64,000 nt of DNA from Pseudomonadota bacterium (GTDB lineage Bacteria > Pseudomonadota > Gammaproteobacteria > Steroidobacterales > Steroidobacteraceae), in contig JAJYUA010000020.1 in assembly GCA_021792755.1 (NCBI GenBank), positions 1 to 64,000 on the forward strand, in the 5' to 3' direction. Positions 35,663-44,083 of this stretch are shown here, one piece after another (position 1 is the first letter of the stretch; every line of letters begins with the position of its first letter). The translations under genes were made by a program, and so were the position numbers. Under the pieces are notes generated by a model. That model was not told where the DNA came from. It saw only the letters and a program-made list of their open reading frames with translations, and did no database searches.

Positions 35663-38632
35663 TCAACTTCTCACCCGCTCGCCGGCCGGATCGTAAAAGA
35701 CCGGGTGGGCGATCTCGACCTGCACGTCCTCGCCTCGCAGCGGATCGTACGCCCGCATGCGCTCCCCGAGACGCTCCCGGCCCCGGCTCAAGAACCCGAG
35801 TCCGATCCAATGCTTGAGAGTCGGGGAATACGCCGTCGAGCTGACGAAACCCTCATCGTGCGAGAGCGTCGCCGGCGCGCCGGCGGGCAGCAGGTGAGCG
35901 CCGGTGCTCAGGCGGGCACGGCGGTCGAGGGGAGCAAGGCCGATCAGAGCGGGCCGCTCGGCGGCGGCGAGACCGGGCCGGGCCGCGAGCACCCGGCCGA
36001 TGAAATCCTTGCGCGCCGACACCAGCCGCCCGAGTCCAAGATCGGCGGCGGTGCTCGTGCCATTGATCTCGGCCCCAGCGGCATGACCCTTCTCGATGCG
36101 CATCACCCCCAGGGCCTCGGTGCCGTAGGGCACGACGCCCAATGTCCCGCCCGCCGCCATGAGCGCGCGTACCGCGGCCTCACCGTACCGCGCGGGCACC
36201 GCCAGCTCGTAGCCAAGCTCCCCGCAGAAGGAGATGCGAAACAGCCTCGCGGGCCGGCCGTGCCAGAGAAACTGCGCGCAGGCAAGATACGCAAACGCCG
36301 CGCCCGCGACCTCCAGCGCATCGCCGAGCACACGCGCGAGCAGCTCCCGGGAGCGGGGTCCGGCGATCGCAATCTGCGCCCATTGCTCGGTGACGGAAGC
36401 GAGCTGCACGTCAAGCTGCGGCCAGAGCACCTGGCGGGCATGCGCCAGGTGGCGCATGACCCGGCCCGCATGGACCGTGCTCGTCGAGAGCAGAAAGTGG
36501 CATTCCTGCAGACGCGCGACTGTCCCGTCGTCCAACACGATGCCGTCCTCCCGCAGCATGACCCCGTAGCGAGCCCTGCCGACCGACAGCGTCGAGATCA
36601 TGTTGGCGTAGATCCGATCAAGGAACGCCCCGGCATCGGCTCCCTGGACGTCGATCTTGCCCAGCGTCGACACGTCGCAAATGCCCACGCCAGTGCGAAC
36701 ACCCGCGACCTCTCGAGCCACCGTGCTGCGCCAATCGGCCTCGCCGGTGAGCGGGAACCACCGCGCCCGCCTCCATTCCCCGGCATCGACGAAGACCGCG
36801 CCGCGCTCTTCGGCCCATCGATGGCTCGGGGTGAGCCGGCAGGGCTTGAACTGCGCCCCGCGGGCGCGCGCGGCGAGCGCTCCGATCGCGACCGCCGTAT
36901 AGGGCGGCCGCGCGGTGATCGTCCCCACCTCCGCCGGCTCCCGCTGCGTCAACGCTGCGAGCAGCGCCTGGCCGGTGAGTTGGGAGCTCTTGCCCTGGTC
37001 GGTGCCCATGCCGAGCGTGGTGTAGCGCTTCAGGTGCTCGGCGGAGCGGAAGCCTTCGCGCACCGCGAGCGCGATGTCCTCGACCGTCACATCGTGCTGG
37101 TAATCGACGAACGCCTTGCCCCGACAGCCCGGCACGCTCCACAGCCGGGCCGAGCCGACCGGCTCCTCCTCCGTGCGCCACTGCTCGAGCGGCGCATCGA
37201 ATCCCGCCGAGCCCGCCGCCTCGCGGCCGGCGGCGGCGCCCGTGCGCAATGCCCCTGCGAGCGACAGCTCCCCAGACGCCGCCCCGACGGCGATCATCCC
37301 CGGCGGCAAATCGGCGGGCACATGGGCGCCAATCGCCTCCGACCAGCGCGCTCGTCCGCCAAGGTGGGTCGACAACGCCGTGTTCGGACTCCAGCCGCCC
37401 GCCACCGCGAGCGTATCGGCGCGGACCCGGCTCACATGCCCCTCCTCGCCTCGCACCTCGATCCCCTCGAGGCCTGCCCCGCCACGGGTACCGAACACCA
37501 GGGCGCCGGGCATGATGCGGACCCCGAGCCGGCGCGCCTGCGCGCACAGCGCTGGCGGGGGATCCCGGCGCGCATCGACGATCACGGGCACATCGAGGCG
37601 CGCCTCGATGAGGTCGAAGGCCGTCTGCCAACCGTCATCGCAGGCCGTAAACACCGCGATGCGCCGCCCCGGCGCGACCCGGAAGCGATTGACGTAAGTT
37701 CGAACCGCCGAGGCGAGCATGACGCCGGGGCGGTCGTTGCCGCCGAAGACGATGGAGCGCTCGAGCGCGCCGGCGGCCAGCACCGCGCGCCGGGCGACGA
37801 TCTTCCACAGGCGTTGACGCGGTTGATGCGGCCGGGGGACCGGCACATGATCGGACACGCGCTCGAGCGCCGCAAAAGTGTTGCCGTCGTAGACGCCGAA
37901 CACCGTCGTACGGGTCAGCAGGCGCACCTCGGGCAACGAGCGCAACTCCGCTTCCGAGCGCCTGGCCCAGAGCGCGCCGCTCTCGCCGCCGATCCGGTGG
38001 CGATCCCCGTTCAGGCGGCCGCCGAGGAGGAAATCCTCATCGCAGAGGATGACGCGCGCCCCGGGGCGTGCGGCGGTGAGCGCCGCCGCAAGCCCCGCCG
38101 GCCCGCCGCCGATCACCAGCAGATCACAGAACGCGTGCGCCTTCTCGTAGGTGTCGGGATCGGCCTCGCCGCTCGCTCGGCCGAGCCCGGCGGCCCGCCG
38201 GATCGCCGGCTCGTAGAGCTTCTCCCAACAGGCCGCCGGCCACATGAAGGTCTTGTAGTAAAACCCCGCCACGAACAGCCTCGACAGCACGGAATTGACC
38301 GCTGCGGCATCGAAGGCGAGGCACGGCCAGCGGTTCTGGCTGCGCGCCGCAAGGCCCTCGAACAGCTCGATCATCGTGGCGCGGGTGTTGGGCTCGCGGC
38401 GCGCGCCGGTGCGCAGCTCGACCAGCGCGTTCGGCTCCTCGCTGCCCGCCCCGAGCACTCCCCGCGGCCGGTGGTATTTGAACGAGCGCCCGAGCAGCCG
38501 CACACCCGAGGCGAGCAGCGCCGAGGCGAGCGTGTCGCCCGGATGGCCCGTGTAGCCCCTGCGGTCGAAGGTGAACGACAGCGTCTGATCGCGCTGAATG
38601 GCGCCCTCGCCGGCGAGGCGGTGCGAGCTCAT
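35663..38632 (-). CDS. soxA: Sarcosine oxidase alpha subunit
   Basis: A 989-residue subunit of the tetrameric enzyme that oxidises sarcosine to glycine and passes the methyl carbon to tetrahydrofolate. It has the N-terminal ferredoxin-like segment (FDRRGYTGHPGDTLASALLA), an FAD/NAD(H) domain with LLVIGGGPAGLAAALTAARP at about 165, and a C-terminal GcvT-like folate domain from about 600 (GVGICDVSTLGKIDVQGADA). The length matches the family. The ATG overlaps the soxD stop (ATGA). The neighbours soxD, soxB and soxG complete the four subunits. Confidence 0.95.
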   Translation of the reverse strand: MSSHRLAGEGAIQRDQTLSFTFDRRGYTGHPGDTLASALLASGVRLLGRSFKYHRPRGVLGAGSEEPNALVELRTGARREPNTRATMIELFEGLAARSQNRWPCLAFDAAAVNSVLSRLFVAGFYYKTFMWPAACWEKLYEPAIRRAAGLGRASGEADPDTYEKAHAFCDLLVIGGGPAGLAAALTAARPGARVILCDEDFLLGGRLNGDRHRIGGESGALWARRSEAELRSLPEVRLLTRTTVFGVYDGNTFAALERVSDHVPVPRPHQPRQRLWKIVARRAVLAAGALERSIVFGGNDRPGVMLASAVRTYVNRFRVAPGRRIAVFTACDDGWQTAFDLIEARLDVPVIVDARRDPPPALCAQARRLGVRIMPGALVFGTRGGAGLEGIEVRGEEGHVSRVRADTLAVAGGWSPNTALSTHLGGRARWSEAIGAHVPADLPPGMIAVGAASGELSLAGALRTGAAAGREAAGSAGFDAPLEQWRTEEEPVGSARLWSVPGCRGKAFVDYQHDVTVEDIALAVREGFRSAEHLKRYTTLGMGTDQGKSSQLTGQALLAALTQREPAEVGTITARPPYTAVAIGALAARARGAQFKPCRLTPSHRWAEERGAVFVDAGEWRRARWFPLTGEADWRSTVAREVAGVRTGVGICDVSTLGKIDVQGADAGAFLDRIYANMISTLSVGRARYGVMLREDGIVLDDGTVARLQECHFLLSTSTVHAGRVMRHLAHARQVLWPQLDVQLASVTEQWAQIAIAGPRSRELLARVLGDALEVAGAAFAYLACAQFLWHGRPARLFRISFCGELGYELAVPARYGEAAVRALMAAGGTLGVVPYGTEALGVMRIEKGHAAGAEINGTSTAADLGLGRLVSARKDFIGRVLAARPGLAAAERPALIGLAPLDRRARLSTGAHLLPAGAPATLSHDEGFVSSTAYSPTLKHWIGLGFLSRGRERLGERMRAYDPLRGEDVQVEIAHPVFYDPAGERVRS

Positions 38633-38898
38633 GGGGCGGCGCTGGCCCCGGCGAGGCGCACTTCGAGAATCTCGTGCGTGCGGGTATCGCGGGTCACCTG
38701 CACCCAGGAGCGGCAGCCGAATTCGTGGTACCACAGCTCCCGATGCGCTCCGGCGGGGTTCTCGCGCAGATACACCGCCTCGACGAACCGCGCCTGCGCG
38801 TCGGCGGCGCCGGGCGCCGGCCGCGCGCAGCCGGCATCGCCCAGATAGGCGAACTCGCTGTGATCGCGCTCACCGCAGAAAGGGCATTCGATGCGCAC
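38629..38898 (-). CDS. soxD: Sarcosine oxidase delta subunit
   Basis: An 89-residue zinc-binding subunit. CPFCGERDHSEF at the N-terminus and HEFGCRSWVQVTRDTRTHEI further on carry the cysteines and histidines that bind zinc in known SoxD proteins. It lies 13 bases after soxB and overlaps soxA by four bases (ATGA), the standard soxBDA order. Confidence 0.94.
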   Translation of the reverse strand: MRIECPFCGERDHSEFAYLGDAGCARPAPGAADAQARFVEAVYLRENPAGAHRELWYHEFGCRSWVQVTRDTRTHEILEVRLAGASAAP

Positions 38899-38911
38899 GG
38901 CTCAAGGTCCC

Positions 38912-40162
38912 TCAGTGAAGGTTCGGCTGCGGGCCCTGCCCCTTCTCATCGAGCAGGTCTCCGGTGGCGAAGCGATCGAGGCGGAATGCGCGCGCGAGCT
39001 CATGACTTTCTTCGCGCGCGAGCAGGTGGGCGAGGCAGTAGCCCGCGGCCGGCGTCGCCTTGAACCCGCCGTAACACCAGCCTGCATTGAGGTACAGCCC
39101 CTCGAGCGGCGTGCGGTCGATGATCGGCGAGCCATCCATCGACATGTCCATGATGCCGCCCCACGAGCGCAGCAGCCGCAATCGGCCGATTGCCGGCATC
39201 AATGCCATGCCGCCCGAGCACACGTCCTCGACGGTCGGCAGATTTCCGCGTTGCGCGTATGAGTTGTAGCCGTCGAGGTCGCCGCCGAAGACCAGGCCGC
39301 CCTTGTCCGACTGGCTGACGTAGAAGTGTCCCGCGCCGAAGGTTACCACGCAGGGCAGGACCGGCTTGATCGCCTCGGAGACGAACGCCTGCAGCACGTG
39401 GCTCTCGATCGGCAGGCGAAGGCCCGCCATCGCCGCCACCCTCGAGGAGTGTCCGGCGACCGAGACGGCGACCTTGCCCGCCCTGATCTCGCCCCGCGTG
39501 GTGCGCACGCCCGTGATCCGCGTGCCCTCGCGCAGCAGCCCGGTCACCTCGCACTGCTGCACGATGTCCACGCCGAGCCCGCTCGCCGCGCGCGCATATC
39601 CCCAGACCACCGCGTCGTGCCGGGCCGTGCCGCCGCGGCGCTGCAGCAGCCCTCCCTGGATCGGAAAGCGCGCGCCGTCGAAGTCGAGAATCGGCAGCAT
39701 GCGTCTGACCCGCCTCGCATCGAGCAGCTCGGCATCGACCCCGTGCAGGCGCATCGCGTTGCCGCGGCGCACGAAGGCATCCCGCTGGGCGTCGGAGTGG
39801 AACAGGTTGAGCACCCCGCGCTGACTGACCATCGCGTTGTAGTTGAGGTCCTGCTCGAGCCCCTCCCAGAGCTTCATCGACAGCTCGTAGAAGGGGTTGT
39901 TTTCCGCCAGCAGGTAGTTGGAGCGGATGATGGTGGTGTTGCGGCCGGCGTTGCCGAGGCCGATGCAGCCCTTCTCGAGCACCGCCACGTCGGTGAGGCC
40001 GTGCACCTTGGCGAGGTAGTAGGCGGCCGCGAGCCCGTGGCCGCCGCCGCCGATGATGATCACCTCATAGGCGCTCTTCGGCGAGGCATCGCGCCAGGCC
40101 GGCTCCCATCCCCGGTGTCCCGAGCATGCCTGCCGCAGCAGGCTCGCGAGAGAGTAGCGCAT
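38912..40162 (-). CDS. soxB: Sarcosine oxidase beta subunit
   Basis: The 416-residue catalytic flavoprotein subunit, where sarcosine is oxidised. The FAD motif VIIIGGGGHGLAAAYYLAKV, LGNAGRNTTIIRSNYLLAEN and RRGGTARHDAVVWGYARAAS (holding the histidine next to the FMN-binding region) are strongly conserved in SoxB. The ATG at 40162 gives the standard length. The upstream bla-like gene ends 17 bases before it, so soxB is the second gene of the operon. Confidence 0.95.
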   Translation of the reverse strand: MRYSLASLLRQACSGHRGWEPAWRDASPKSAYEVIIIGGGGHGLAAAYYLAKVHGLTDVAVLEKGCIGLGNAGRNTTIIRSNYLLAENNPFYELSMKLWEGLEQDLNYNAMVSQRGVLNLFHSDAQRDAFVRRGNAMRLHGVDAELLDARRVRRMLPILDFDGARFPIQGGLLQRRGGTARHDAVVWGYARAASGLGVDIVQQCEVTGLLREGTRITGVRTTRGEIRAGKVAVSVAGHSSRVAAMAGLRLPIESHVLQAFVSEAIKPVLPCVVTFGAGHFYVSQSDKGGLVFGGDLDGYNSYAQRGNLPTVEDVCSGGMALMPAIGRLRLLRSWGGIMDMSMDGSPIIDRTPLEGLYLNAGWCYGGFKATPAAGYCLAHLLAREESHELARAFRLDRFATGDLLDEKGQGPQPNLH

Positions 40163-40173
40163 CGGGTCGGACC

Positions 40174-40190
40174 CGCCTCTTAAAGAGGCG
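40174..40190. repeat. Short hairpin over the stop codon of the beta-lactamase-like gene
   Basis: CGCCTCT and AGAGGCG form 7-bp arms around a TAA spacer. The hairpin covers the last codons and stop of the bla-like gene and lies 11 bases upstream of the soxB start. Without a T-run it is unlikely to end transcription; it could tune soxB translation or protect the mRNA end. Confidence 0.35.
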
Positions 40191-41889
40191 ACATGCGATC
40201 GACCATGCGGATCGTGCGCGTCGCCGCCCCGGAATTGGCGCTCTGCCCGGGCGGCAAGTGTCCGGCCTTGGCGATGCGGATCGTGATCAGCGAATTCGGA
40301 TACAACACGATTTCGTTCTCTCCCCAGCCGCGCATGGTCGGCAGGAAGTACTGCCGGCCGCTCACCGCGCCCACGTAGGGGGTGAAGTGAAAGCCCATCT
40401 TGTAGAGGTTGCCGCTCTTCGGGCCGCGCTCGGCGCCGGCCGGCCCGAGCGCGGCGTCGCCGCTTTGCACCAGCGCGTCGCGGCCGTTCAACAGGTCCTC
40501 GGTGAGGCCCCGGTGCAGGATCTGCCGCGAGCCGGCGGCGCCGCGGTTTTGATAGAGAAGCGCGATCTTGCCGAGATCGTCGAGCAGTGGGTAGTAGCCG
40601 GCGTGAAACCAGGGCACGCCGCGCCTGCCGTCCGGCTCCCGCGTCCTCACGATGGGCGCATGGGGAATGCCGATGGGCTTGAAGACCTCCGCTCTCAACA
40701 TGTCCCAGATGTCCGCCTGCGGCCCGCGCACGGACTTCAGGAACCGGTCCAGGGCGGCGCCGAGCAGATAGTAGTCCTGGTCGCGATAGCGCATCACCGT
40801 GCCCGGCTCCCAGGGGTAGGGCCGGTCGCACAGCTCCATCTGCCGCAGCTTGTCCTTGTGGGAGCGCGCATCCATCCACTCCTGGTAGCGGCCGTCAAGA
40901 TAGCCGTCCTCCGGGTCGTTCGGGTGGGTCTTCCAGCTGCCCGCCCCGCCGACGCCGCTCGTCATGTTGGCGGCGTCGATGAAGCGGACCCGGCGGTACT
41001 TCGCATCGAGGCCCTCGACATAATCGCCGACTTTCAGCGCCAGCACGTACGGCCCGTAAAGCTGCGCCAGGCGCAGCAGCGCGAGCGGCGCCGCAACGCC
41101 CTTTAGAATCGAGCGCACCCCGAAGCGCATCTCCAGCGGATAGGGATAGTTGCCGTACGGCGTGTGCGCCTCCTGGTAATACAACGTGCCGTCGCGGACC
41201 AGTCCGGTCTGCACCCGCCACTGCTCGCGCACCGGCGCGCCGAACTCGTTGAGCCGCCCGCGCTGAAACTCCCGCGCAAGATCGCTCAAGGGCTTGTGGG
41301 GCAGGCGCCGCTCGAGCTCGGAGAGCGCCTGCGCGCGCTGCGCCGCCGTATCGGCGGTGCGCGACTCCATCCAGCGCGTTTCGGCCGTTCCCCATGCCAC
41401 GAAGTGCTCCTTCAGAAGATAGGGCGCGGTCTGCTGCACGAACTGGAACTCGAGCTCGCTCACTTCGCGGTCCTTGTATCTGAACCTCGCGAGCCCCTGG
41501 TGCGCGTGGGTGTCGCAGCTGCTGACGAGCATCAGCGGAAACGCGGCGTTCGACCAGCCGCCCTGCGCGCGGCTGCGCCACACCCGCCCGAGCTGCGGGA
41601 TGACGCACCAGAAGCTTGAGGTCTGCCCCGCGTTGCTTTCCCGAACCATCTGCCCGCGCTGCAACGGCACGAGCACGCCGTCGGCGGTGACGAACTCCAG
41701 CGTCAGCCCCGGAAAGAGACCCGCATCGCCGCAGCCCTCGATCTGCAGACCCCGCGCCTGCGGCAGCAGGCGCATGTGCGCCGGCGAGATGCGCAGCGTC
41801 CCGGAGAAATCCGGCGCCTCATCCGCATCACGCTCGGGAAAAAAAGCTTCGTTGGCAATCGGCGAATCCGTCACACCGAGCTCGGGCAT
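40180..41889 (-). CDS. Beta-lactamase-fold protein with unknown N-terminal domain, first gene of the sox operon
   Basis: A 569-residue protein. About 230 N-terminal residues match nothing I recognise (blocks such as SNAGQTSSFWCVIPQLGRVW). The rest resembles the class C beta-lactamase/esterase fold: SILK supplies the SxxK nucleophile motif, RRVRFIDAANMTSGVG matches the HLLTHTSG region, and YRDQDYYLLGAALDRFL matches the YxN region, but with Asp instead of Asn. No signal peptide is seen, so it should be cytoplasmic. AAAGG before ATG 41889 supports the start. It leads the soxBDAG genes, so it may hydrolyse an amide or ester that releases sarcosine or a related amine; this is inferred. Confidence 0.7.
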   Translation of the reverse strand: MPELGVTDSPIANEAFFPERDADEAPDFSGTLRISPAHMRLLPQARGLQIEGCGDAGLFPGLTLEFVTADGVLVPLQRGQMVRESNAGQTSSFWCVIPQLGRVWRSRAQGGWSNAAFPLMLVSSCDTHAHQGLARFRYKDREVSELEFQFVQQTAPYLLKEHFVAWGTAETRWMESRTADTAAQRAQALSELERRLPHKPLSDLAREFQRGRLNEFGAPVREQWRVQTGLVRDGTLYYQEAHTPYGNYPYPLEMRFGVRSILKGVAAPLALLRLAQLYGPYVLALKVGDYVEGLDAKYRRVRFIDAANMTSGVGGAGSWKTHPNDPEDGYLDGRYQEWMDARSHKDKLRQMELCDRPYPWEPGTVMRYRDQDYYLLGAALDRFLKSVRGPQADIWDMLRAEVFKPIGIPHAPIVRTREPDGRRGVPWFHAGYYPLLDDLGKIALLYQNRGAAGSRQILHRGLTEDLLNGRDALVQSGDAALGPAGAERGPKSGNLYKMGFHFTPYVGAVSGRQYFLPTMRGWGENEIVLYPNSLITIRIAKAGHLPPGQSANSGAATRTIRMVDRMSPL

Positions 41890-41965
41890 GGCTGGCCTTT
41901 CGTCATATTGGTCATTGGCCGTGTGGTACATTTGCGCTCGCGACCTACGCCCACGAGCGGTTTCG

Positions 41966-43015
41966 ATGGCGATCAGACCCTCTGACAACCCGGTTCCCGT
42001 CGCGTTCTTCCTTGCCCCGGACTTCTCCATGATGGCATTTGCGGCGGCGATCGAGCCGCTGCGCGCGGCCAATCGCCTGAGCGGGCGGCAGCTGTTCGCC
42101 TGGCAGCTGGTCTCGGGCGACGGGGCGCCCGTCATTGCGAGCAACGGCATCCCCGTGGCGCCCCAGGCGCCGATCGCCGCACTCGGCAGAATCGACATGC
42201 TGATCGTGTGCGCGGGCATCGAAGGGCCGCAACGGGTCAAACACGATCCGGCAATCCTGCATCACCTGCGCCGCCTGGCCTGCCACGGAACGATGGTGGG
42301 AGCCATCAGCAGCGGCTCGTTCCTGCTCGCCGAGGCGGGGCTGCTCGCCGGCAAACGCTGCACGGTGCATTGGGAGTACGCCGAGGACCTGCGCGCGCGG
42401 CACCCGCAGCTGAACCTGACGCAGGAGCTCTACGTCATCGACGGGCAGGTGTTCACTTGCTCCGGCGGAACGGCGGCGCTCGACATGATGCTGCATTTCG
42501 TCACCGCGGTGGGCGGAACCGAGCTTGCCCTCGGCGTCGCCGAACAGTTCATCCATCCGCACATCCGCGCCCGCGAGGAACACCAGCGCCTCGACCTGCG
42601 CACCCGCTACGGCATCCGGAACCCGAAGCTCATCGCGGCCGTGCGCCTCATGGAGGGCTCGCTCGATGAGCCGCTCGACATGGAGGAGATCGCCCGCCGC
42701 GCGCACCTCTCGGCCCGGCAGATCGAGCGGCTGTTCCGCAAGTACCTCGCCAGCTCTCCCAAGGGGTTCTATCTGGGCCTGCGCCTGGCGAGGGCCCGAA
42801 CGCTGCTGCGCAGCACCACGAGCCCTCTGCGCATGATCGCGCTCGAATGCGGTTTCGCCTCCCCGTCGCATTTCAGCAATGCCTACAAGCGCGCATATGG
42901 AATTCCACCGACCCAGGAGCAGCGCCTATTCTCCGCCCGCGGCGGCGGGCAGCCAACCCTGCAGCGCGCGCCAACCCGGCTCCAGCCCCGCAAAACGGCC
43001 GAGTCTCAGGGTTGA
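41966..43015 (+). CDS. GlxA-subfamily AraC transcriptional regulator, divergent from sox operon
   Basis: A 349-residue regulator with a DJ-1/PfpI-like domain (VAFFLAPDFSMMAFAAAIEP; elbow AISSGSFLLAEAGLL) and a C-terminal AraC DNA-binding domain at about 215-315. It is close in layout to GbdR/CdhR and to the regulator at 1117-2130. It is transcribed away from the bla-like/sox operon across a 76-base gap, so it likely activates that operon. Its 3-prime end overlaps the convergent FAD-dehydrogenase gene by 90 bases, which adds a Gln/Arg-rich tail to the regulator. Confidence 0.86.
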   Translation: MAIRPSDNPVPVAFFLAPDFSMMAFAAAIEPLRAANRLSGRQLFAWQLVSGDGAPVIASNGIPVAPQAPIAALGRIDMLIVCAGIEGPQRVKHDPAILHHLRRLACHGTMVGAISSGSFLLAEAGLLAGKRCTVHWEYAEDLRARHPQLNLTQELYVIDGQVFTCSGGTAALDMMLHFVTAVGGTELALGVAEQFIHPHIRAREEHQRLDLRTRYGIRNPKLIAAVRLMEGSLDEPLDMEEIARRAHLSARQIERLFRKYLASSPKGFYLGLRLARARTLLRSTTSPLRMIALECGFASPSHFSNAYKRAYGIPPTQEQRLFSARGGGQPTLQRAPTRLQPRKTAESQG

Positions 43016-44083
43016 CAGATCCGCGAATCCGCACCTCCCGCTCACCACCAGATCGCGCACCGCCCGGCCCGCGGCCGGGGAGAGCCCGAAGCCGACGCTC
43101 GAGAGCGTGGCGATCGTCAGGTTCTCGAGGCTCGCCGGACGATCGAGGACCGGGCGGCCGTCCGGGGTGTTCTCGATGAATCCGGCCCAGCTGCGGATCA
43201 CGCGGGCGTGGGCCGCCTTTGGAAACAGCGCGTACAGGCGCCGGGCGATGCTCGCCTGCAGCACCGTGGAGTGGGCGCGTGCGCCCACGTCCTGCAGCTC
43301 GACCCACTCGTGCGGACCGCCGCCGTAGGCGAGATTGCCGCGCAGCGTCTGGCGGCCGTAGAGACCGTTGCCGTCGACGGCGCCCGTTGCCATGAGCGCC
43401 AGAGGCTCGGTCACGATCATCTCGGCCCGTGCGCTCATGAGCGGCAGCGCGACACCGAGCTGCGCGGCGAGCGCGCCCGTGGCAGGCCCCGCCGCGATGA
43501 CGAGCTGATCGCAGGCGAAAGCGCCACGGGGTGTCCTTACCCCGGCCACCCGGTTGCCGCGCGTATCGAAACCCAGGACCGGCGTGTGCTGCAGGAGCCG
43601 TCCGCCGTGATCCTGCAATGCCCAGGCGTAAGCCTGGACCGTGCGATGCGGATTGGCGTGGCCGCCGAAGTGATAGAAGTACCCGCCGTAGGCCTCGCCG
43701 GCGAACGGCACCAGCTCGCGGATCTGTGGTGGATCCAACACATCGGTGCGAAACCCCTGGCGCGCGCCGTTCTCGAGCGCGCGCCGATACAGCCGAAACT
43801 GCCGCTCATCGAGCGCGATGCGGATCCGATTGGGCCGGAACTCCGTCGGGTAGCCGAGCAGCTCATCCAGCATCGGCCACAGGCGCTGCTCCTCGAGGAA
43901 CAGCGGACTGTGGTGATGCGAGCAGCCGCCTCCGTTGCGGCCCGATGCGGCCCAGCCGATCGCCCCGGCCTCGATCACCAGCACATCGATGCCGTCGCGG
44001 GCGAGCCACCACCCCGCGCTCAACCCGGTCACGCCCCCTCCGATCACGATGACCGCGGCGCCCTCCCCGCCCTGAGGGCTCAT
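42926..44083 (-). CDS. FAD-dependent amine/amino-acid dehydrogenase, beta subunit (OoxB/HcnC-like)
   Basis: A 385-residue DAO-family flavoprotein with VIVIGGGVTGLSAGWWLARD at the N-terminus and IGWAASGRNGGGCSHHHSPL next, as in catalytic subunits of opine oxidases, hydrogen cyanide synthase HcnC and D-hydroxyproline dehydrogenase. Its ATG overlaps the stop of the partner subunit gene (ATGA), so the two make a complex. The C-terminal 90 bases overlap the convergent AraC-family gene. The substrate is an N-alkylated or D-amino acid by family; in this cluster an N-methyl amino acid is plausible. Confidence 0.83.
   Translation of the reverse strand: MSPQGGEGAAVIVIGGGVTGLSAGWWLARDGIDVLVIEAGAIGWAASGRNGGGCSHHHSPLFLEEQRLWPMLDELLGYPTEFRPNRIRIALDERQFRLYRRALENGARQGFRTDVLDPPQIRELVPFAGEAYGGYFYHFGGHANPHRTVQAYAWALQDHGGRLLQHTPVLGFDTRGNRVAGVRTPRGAFACDQLVIAAGPATGALAAQLGVALPLMSARAEMIVTEPLALMATGAVDGNGLYGRQTLRGNLAYGGGPHEWVELQDVGARAHSTVLQASIARRLYALFPKAAHARVIRSWAGFIENTPDGRPVLDRPASLENLTIATLSSVGFGLSPAAGRAVRDLVVSGRCGFADLSTLRLGRFAGLEPGWRALQGWLPAAAGGE

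Noticed and set aside
35705-38848. Long open frame antisense to soxA
   Set aside because: A by-product of high GC content opposite a well-conserved soxA gene; no domain, ribosome site or sensible composition.
40174-40190. Hairpin before soxB as an intrinsic terminator
   Set aside because: There is no T-run after it on the minus strand, and the soxB start is only 11 bases away, so the operon must read through.
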